A stretch of 11,012 nucleotides of DNA from positions 1 to 11,012 of the forward strand of contig DOFS01000331.1 of the NCBI GenBank assembly GCA_003523945.1, in the 5' to 3' direction. Source of the DNA: Nitrospiraceae bacterium (lineage in GTDB: Bacteria > Nitrospirota > Nitrospiria > Nitrospirales > UBA8639). Shown here in pieces: positions 7,526 to 11,012 of the stretch. A model generated the notes under the pieces. It saw nothing but the letters and a program-made list of their open reading frames with translations. It was not told the origin of the DNA and ran no database searches. Numbering within the stretch: the stretch's first letter is position 1; the number at the start of each line of letters is the position of its first letter. Both the position numbers and the translations under genes were made by a program.

Positions 7526-8479
7526 TTAATTTTTTGTGATAACCAAAAACAAATTAACCTCTTCCGGTTCTTGTTCAATGTGGATTTGATTTTCTGTAAA
7601 GCCGCATTCCTGCGCAAGCCTGCGAAGGTGTAGGTTGCTCCGATGAAATAAATCCCATTTAAAAAGTTCCATATACCCCCGACTGGGATTCTCCACGGTG
7701 AAATTGCCAATCACCATTTTCCCGTTCGGTTTGAGGAACGTAAAGAATTTTTTTAATGCTCGCTTAAAAATATTGTCATTGAAATAATCAAATAATCCGG
7801 CAGACCAGATCATGTCGTATGTTTTTGTCGGCGAAAAACGAAAAACATTTTTGTGTGAGAAATGAATCTGATTTAGAAAATCACGACAAAGGTTCTTGGC
7901 ATAGTTGATGGCCTGGATGTCCTGGTCAACACAATCAATCTCGAGTTTTGTCCTCCCAAGAACTTTGAGGGCTTCATACATATCCCGACCCGGGCCGGAT
8001 GCTAGGTTGAGAATATGGCTGGTTGAAGGGGCCTCCATTTTTGTTTTCCATAAGTGGTCAAGGAAAAATGATAGTCGGTTTCTGACGGCTTTGGGCGCTT
8101 TTTGGGTATGAAAAAACTTGTCCCATTTTGCTAAATGGGGATTCGAGGATGTGTGGAAGTTATATATTTTTTCAATGATTTGATAATCGCCTGCATATCC
8201 TAACGGTTTATGGTAGGCCCATCCCTGTATGGTTTCAGGGGAAAGGGCATCTCCAAAGGCCGATCGAATCGAGTGTAATTGATCATCGGAAAAGATCTTG
8301 TATATATTTTCTCCCGAAAACTGTTGAAGAAGCGTATTCAGGATGGGGTAGTCTGTTGGGTCCGGCCCCCCTTTTTTTGAGAATGTTGAAATGAGATCGG
8401 ATGTGCCTTGGGCAAGTTTTTGAATTTCTGAGGTACTACCTGGGAAAAAACCGGAAAGAGGGATAGTGGGTATAAACAT
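7526..8479 (-). CDS. SAM-dependent methyltransferase, PhcB-like
   Basis: 317 residues from ATG at 8479, chosen because a perfect AGGAGG (complement of 8485-8490) stands six bases upstream. The frame stays open a further 60 codons upstream to an ATG at 8659, but that extension is low-complexity and unlike the rest. The class I Rossmann fold shows motif I LNLASGPGRD (157-166), an acidic strand end IDCVDQD (181-187), YDMIWSAGLFDYF (221-233) and LKPNGKMVIGNF (249-260). Upstream of the fold, KPLGYAGDYQIIEKIY (91-106) and KAVRNRLSF (130-138) match the helical N-terminal region of proteins annotated as 3-hydroxypalmitic acid methyl ester biosynthesis (PhcB of Ralstonia). I know that resemblance from memory and did not compute it. 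Methylation of a fatty acid or other small signal is inference. It converges on the two kinase genes across a shared terminator. The 5' region contains a GC-rich palindrome. Confidence 0.85.
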   Translation of the reverse strand: MFIPTIPLSGFFPGSTSEIQKLAQGTSDLISTFSKKGGPDPTDYPILNTLLQQFSGENIYKIFSDDQLHSIRSAFGDALSPETIQGWAYHKPLGYAGDYQIIEKIYNFHTSSNPHLAKWDKFFHTQKAPKAVRNRLSFFLDHLWKTKMEAPSTSHILNLASGPGRDMYEALKVLGRTKLEIDCVDQDIQAINYAKNLCRDFLNQIHFSHKNVFRFSPTKTYDMIWSAGLFDYFNDNIFKRALKKFFTFLKPNGKMVIGNFTVENPSRGYMELFKWDLFHRSNLHLRRLAQECGFTENQIHIEQEPEEVNLFLVITKN

Positions 8480-9034
8480 AGAGAACCTCCTGTTGGTGTT
8501 TGAGGGAAATGTAGGGTTGAAAATGCGCCGGAACGTCGAGGACGTTTGGCCGTGGAAAGCACTGGGGGACTGTGTGAAAAAAATAGGAACGGAAAATATC
8601 TTAAGGTTCCCCCGGGGGAGGGTAGATGGGGAAAGTCCTGGTCCGGAATTCGTCCGCATAATAGGACAAAGCGCCGGGAATCTTGAAGGTAGACTACTTA
8701 CAAAGGATTAGGAGATTTCATCAGGCATCGTTTATTCCACCAAGTTTTCCAAAATGAATGAAAAATGTAGAGGGAGGCATATGAAAAGAAATGAAACGGT
8801 CTTTTTTTATAACGAGCGGGACCTTACCTGATCCCAAGAAGGCCTGTCTAGGCAAGCAAGAATTTTGACTTCCTTCAGATAATCCGTGGTATTGGTGCCT
8901 CTGCAAATGTGCGCGATGAATGTAATGCTTTAGTTTAATTTTTCCTAACATGGCAGGGGGTAGTTGGTAGATAGTTCACGGCGGGTTGTGTCTGCATTCC
9001 AAGGATTCAGTTTGAATAAGAATGCTGGGAAATA
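8480..9034. other. 555-base gene-poor region between divergent methyltransferase and mutY
   Basis: No convincing gene lies here. It must hold the start signals of both divergent genes, but no clean -35/-10 pair is visible for either. It contains the palindrome at 8608-8619, an inverted pair GGAAC (8587-8591) and GTTCC (8606-8610) beside it, and a 16-codon frame at 8781-8831 (MKRNETVFFYNERDLT) preceded by GGAGG. The longer open frames on both strands lack ribosome binding sites and show no recognisable motifs. It could be a decayed gene or a long leader. Confidence 0.5.
8608..8619. repeat. 12-base perfect palindrome upstream of the methyltransferase
   Basis: TCCCCCGGGGGA reads the same on both strands and lies about 130 bases upstream of the methyltransferase start. 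As RNA it would have almost no loop, so a protein-binding dyad is more likely than a hairpin, if it has a function. Confidence 0.4.
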
Positions 9035-9748
9035 ATGAACATGCCAAAATCTAAAGATAAAAGAAAATCTAAACTCATGGTTGAAGTTCTTCAAGGTATT
9101 CCCAAACCCAAAAAAACAAAATTTCAGAAACGCCTCCTGGAGTGGTATAGGGAATTCGGTCGGGATCTCCCTTGGAGGAGGACATCGGATCCGTATAGGA
9201 TTTTGGTTTCGGAGGTGATGTTGCAACAAACGCAGGTGGACCGGGTCATTCCAAAGTTTCACGAATTTCTTGGGAAATATCCTTCACTACAGGACCTGGC
9301 TCGGGCTCAACCTGATGATGTTCGAAAGACGTGGTACCCCTTGGGATACAATATCCGTCCTTACCGGCTTCATGGCATTGCCTGTGAGGCGGTTGAGCGA
9401 TACGGTGGAACTATTCCTAGTAAGGCCGAAGAACTCCTCTCCATGAAAGGAATTGGTCGGTATACTGCAGGGGCCATCAGATCGTTTGCCTTTAATAAAG
9501 ATGCGCCTATATTGGACACCAACGTAATGCGGGTGTTGCATCGGATATTTATTGGGCAAGGGGATCCCAAAAAACAGAAGACCCAATTATGGGTACTCTC
9601 TGAAAAACTCATTCCCAGAGGTAAAGGCTATGATTTCAATCAAGCGTTAATGGATTTTGGGGCCATGGTGTGTACCGCCAGAAAGCCCCTTTGTTTATTA
9701 TGCCCTATGAGGAATCTTTGCCTCACGGTTTCATCTGATGAAAAATAG
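9035..9748 (+). CDS. mutY: A/G-specific adenine DNA glycosylase lacking the C-terminal Nudix domain
   Basis: Base-excision repair enzyme that removes adenine mispaired with 8-oxoguanine. Over 237 residues it shows SEVMLQQTQVDRVIP with catalytic Glu60, the helix-hairpin-helix MKGIGRYTAGAI (137-148), PILDTNVMRVL with catalytic Asp161, and a [4Fe-4S] cluster motif C213-x6-C220-x2-C223-x5-C229. The Tyr equivalent to E. coli Tyr82 is kept (LGYN; the following Tyr is Asn here). Usual MutY is about 350 residues because a MutT-like C-terminal domain reads 8-oxoG; here the protein stops just after the Fe-S cluster. The missing domain type is encoded by the next gene, which overlaps it by 11 bases. The N-terminus has a Lys-rich extension of about 30 residues. 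ATG at 9041 or 9077 are alternative starts; GGGA just before 9035 is a modest ribosome site. Confidence 0.93.
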   Translation: MNMPKSKDKRKSKLMVEVLQGIPKPKKTKFQKRLLEWYREFGRDLPWRRTSDPYRILVSEVMLQQTQVDRVIPKFHEFLGKYPSLQDLARAQPDDVRKTWYPLGYNIRPYRLHGIACEAVERYGGTIPSKAEELLSMKGIGRYTAGAIRSFAFNKDAPILDTNVMRVLHRIFIGQGDPKKQKTQLWVLSEKLIPRGKGYDFNQALMDFGAMVCTARKPLCLLCPMRNLCLTVSSDEK

Positions 9749-10181
9749 AGATCTTCAGAAGTCGTCCCCTATTGTTGTGGCCGCTGCCATTATCTGGCAG
9801 AAGGATACGATTCTCTTGTCGAGGAGAAAGCAGGAATCCCATCAAGGGGGGCTTTGGGAATTCCCAGGTGGGAAAAAAGAATCGGGAGAAACCTTGGAAG
9901 ATTGCTTGCGCAGGGAGTTGCAAGAAGAGTTAGGCGTTGAAATTTCCAAGCCACGGGCATTCCATACTCTCCGTCATCAGTATCCTGATCAAGAGGTGAA
10001 GCTGTATTTTTATACCTGTTCCATCATTCAAGGGGTTCCTCAAGCCCTAGAGTGTGCTGAAATTGCCTGGGTTCACAAGCATGAATTGCTTTCCTATGAG
10101 TTCCCACCTGCAGATATTCCGGTATTACATAAAATCCTTCAAGTTGGCTATTCAGAGACGACCCAGTTTTTCTTGGGTTAG
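9738..10181 (+). CDS. mutT: MutT-like Nudix hydrolase (probable 8-oxo-dGTP diphosphatase)
   Basis: 147-residue single-domain Nudix protein. The complete Nudix box G-x5-E-x7-REL-x-EELGV spans residues 45-67, so the Mg-binding glutamates are present. LWEFPGGKKE precedes it, and its N-terminal half VVAAAIIWQKDTILLSRR is typical of MutT and also of the Nudix-like domain at the C-terminus of MutY. Expected reaction: hydrolysis of 8-oxo-dGTP to the monophosphate, cleaning the nucleotide pool. Its ATG lies inside the last codons of mutY (11-base overlap, different frame) with only a weak ribosome site, so translation is probably coupled. Given the shortened MutY, it may also serve as a detached recognition partner; but MutY C-terminal domains usually lack the intact catalytic box, and this one has it, which favours a true hydrolase. 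Confidence 0.9.
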   Translation: MKNRDLQKSSPIVVAAAIIWQKDTILLSRRKQESHQGGLWEFPGGKKESGETLEDCLRRELQEELGVEISKPRAFHTLRHQYPDQEVKLYFYTCSIIQGVPQALECAEIAWVHKHELLSYEFPPADIPVLHKILQVGYSETTQFFLG

Positions 10182-10200
10182 TAGCAAAATTTGATCGGAC

Positions 10201-10892
10201 ATAAAAATTGTCCTTAATATTGAAACCGTTCAAGCTACTCGGCCGGAATGGGCAAAATAATCAGGGATTGAACTCGTGGCGCCTTCCACCCCTCTGCTTC
10301 ACGCAGAAGCGGACACTTATTTCCAATGCCGGACATGAAAAACGCATCAAAAAAATAAAATGATCTTTATGAACGCTTTCCCTTTGATGGGACCTTCAGT
10401 CGAATTGTGGTCATTGCTGTCTTAGTATTCTCAGATGCCATGGTTCCTCAGGAAGCGATTGCCTGGTATGGCAACAATGAGGTGGAGATGCTTTGCCAGT
10501 TTTTGGGATCGGATGGGGCCGCTTCGGCCGATTCTTCTGATTGCCCACAATGGACTGGGCTTTGATTTGCCATTTATTAAAAACCGTTCAATGATTCACC
10601 AAGTAAAACCGCCGTTTGATATCAATCTGGCAAATTTTCGCACAGAACCCGCGGACGACACGATGGACATTTGGAGTAATTAAGATATACGAGGATGGGG
10701 GAAATTGGATGTACTTGCAAACGCCTTAAATGGGCCCAACTAATCAGGAAGTGGCGGGACATGTGAGCTCAAGGATTACAAAAAGAAACGGCCGACTATT
10801 GTCTCCAGGATTCGTTTGTGACGTTTGCCTGTTATTGTCGGATGACGTTTCGTGAATCGCACGGTCAAGATAAAGTCCTTCGGGGCATGTAA
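10201..10892 (+). pseudogene. Decayed 3'-5' exonuclease of the PolB-like (DEDD) family
   Basis: Pieces of one protein can be read in order across two of the three forward frames. First, IKIVLNIETVQATRPEW (from 10201) corresponds to an exonuclease start MKIVLDIETV: the start codon is ATA and the Exo I Asp is Asn (10216-10218). Then YERFPFDGTFSRIV...VLVFSD and AWYGNNE (about 10365-10500), a frameshift, and FWDRMGPLRP...IAHNGLGFDLPFI with the Exo II Asp at 10564. An in-frame TAA at 10681 interrupts before GWGKLDVLANALNGP, another TAA follows at 10741, then SGSGG. After a further frameshift comes ETADYCLQDSFVTFACYCRM with the Exo III Tyr and Asp (10797-10811), ending at 10892. At least three frameshifts and three stops exclude a working protein. 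The pattern matches predicted 3'-5' exonucleases related to the PolB exonuclease domain. It begins 19 bases after mutT, so it was probably the third gene of a repair operon. Confidence 0.88.
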
Positions 10893-10919
10893 CTAATTGA
10901 TGTAGGAAAATGATTTCTT

Positions 10920-11012
10920 CTATGGAGAGGAACTGCCTTGAAGGCGGCGGATTTCTTCCGCTTGTTGGTCGACTTTTTTTCTGAGATTTTGTAGCTCAGC
11001 CTTCAGTGAGTC
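10920..11012 (-). CDS. C-terminal end of a leftward gene with coiled-coil tail (partial)
   Basis: Reading leftward from the window edge, 30 codons lead to a TAG at 10920-10922. The peptide DSLKAELQNLRKKVDQQAEE continues IRRLQGSSSP. Leu, Val and Ile recur at 3-4 residue intervals among charged residues, which is the heptad pattern of a coiled coil, and the end is a short Ser-Pro tail. The frame is open to the edge. Nothing more can be said of the function because the body of the gene lies outside. It converges on the exonuclease pseudogene with 27 bases between. Confidence 0.6.
   Translation of the reverse strand, partial: DSLKAELQNLRKKVDQQAEEIRRLQGSSSP

Noticed and set aside
8480..8659. 60-codon N-terminal extension of the methyltransferase
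   Set aside because: The perfect AGGAGG before the ATG at 8479 marks the likely start, and the extension is low-complexity with no family similarity.
8721..8951. Reverse open frame of 76 codons
   Set aside because: No ribosome binding site, no recognisable motif, and odd composition; most likely chance.
10435..10683. Stand-alone 82-codon gene with an exonuclease-like HNGLGFD motif
   Set aside because: It is one fragment of the broken exonuclease; flanking fragments of the same protein continue in other frames or beyond stop codons.

Overview
The window looks like ordinary chromosome of a free-living Gram-negative bacterium rich in two-component signalling. By eye its GC content is a little under 50%. 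The 7TM/GAF histidine-kinase architecture, the separate MutY and MutT genes and the overall gene style would fit Nitrospirota or a neighbouring phylum, but that is a guess from style and not a demonstrated assignment. No mobile element, CRISPR array or tRNA was seen.

Left part (1-2434). The N-terminal 421 codons of valyl-tRNA synthetase run leftward off the edge. A 36-residue, extremely basic protein with a good ribosome binding site is transcribed divergently from it. Next comes a HAD-family hydrolase of the HDHD3 type.

Middle (2435-7456). The 339-base gap after the HAD gene is not empty. It contains a ~190-nt stretch whose two ends pair in a long, nearly continuous helix ending in a run of T, so it is probably a structured RNA gene. 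Two signalling genes follow on the same strand. The first is a membrane protein with a 7TM-type sensor region, a GAF domain and a degenerate histidine kinase core, in which Gln stands where the phospho-accepting His should be and the G1 and G2 boxes are missing. The second is a soluble PAS-PAS-PAS hybrid histidine kinase with a C-terminal receiver and all catalytic motifs intact. The pair suggests a membrane pseudokinase acting with an active cytoplasmic partner. A bidirectional terminator closes the unit.

Right part (7457-11012). A SAM-dependent methyltransferase resembling PhcB (quorum-signal methyl ester synthesis) converges on the kinases. It is separated by a 555-base gene-poor stretch from a rightward DNA-repair group: a MutY adenine glycosylase without a C-terminal Nudix domain, overlapping by 11 bases a stand-alone MutT-type Nudix hydrolase. 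Directly behind these lies a decayed gene for a PolB-like 3'-5' exonuclease. It has a lost start codon, a mutated Exo I aspartate, several stops and several frameshifts. The right edge holds the last 30 codons of a leftward gene with a coiled-coil tail.
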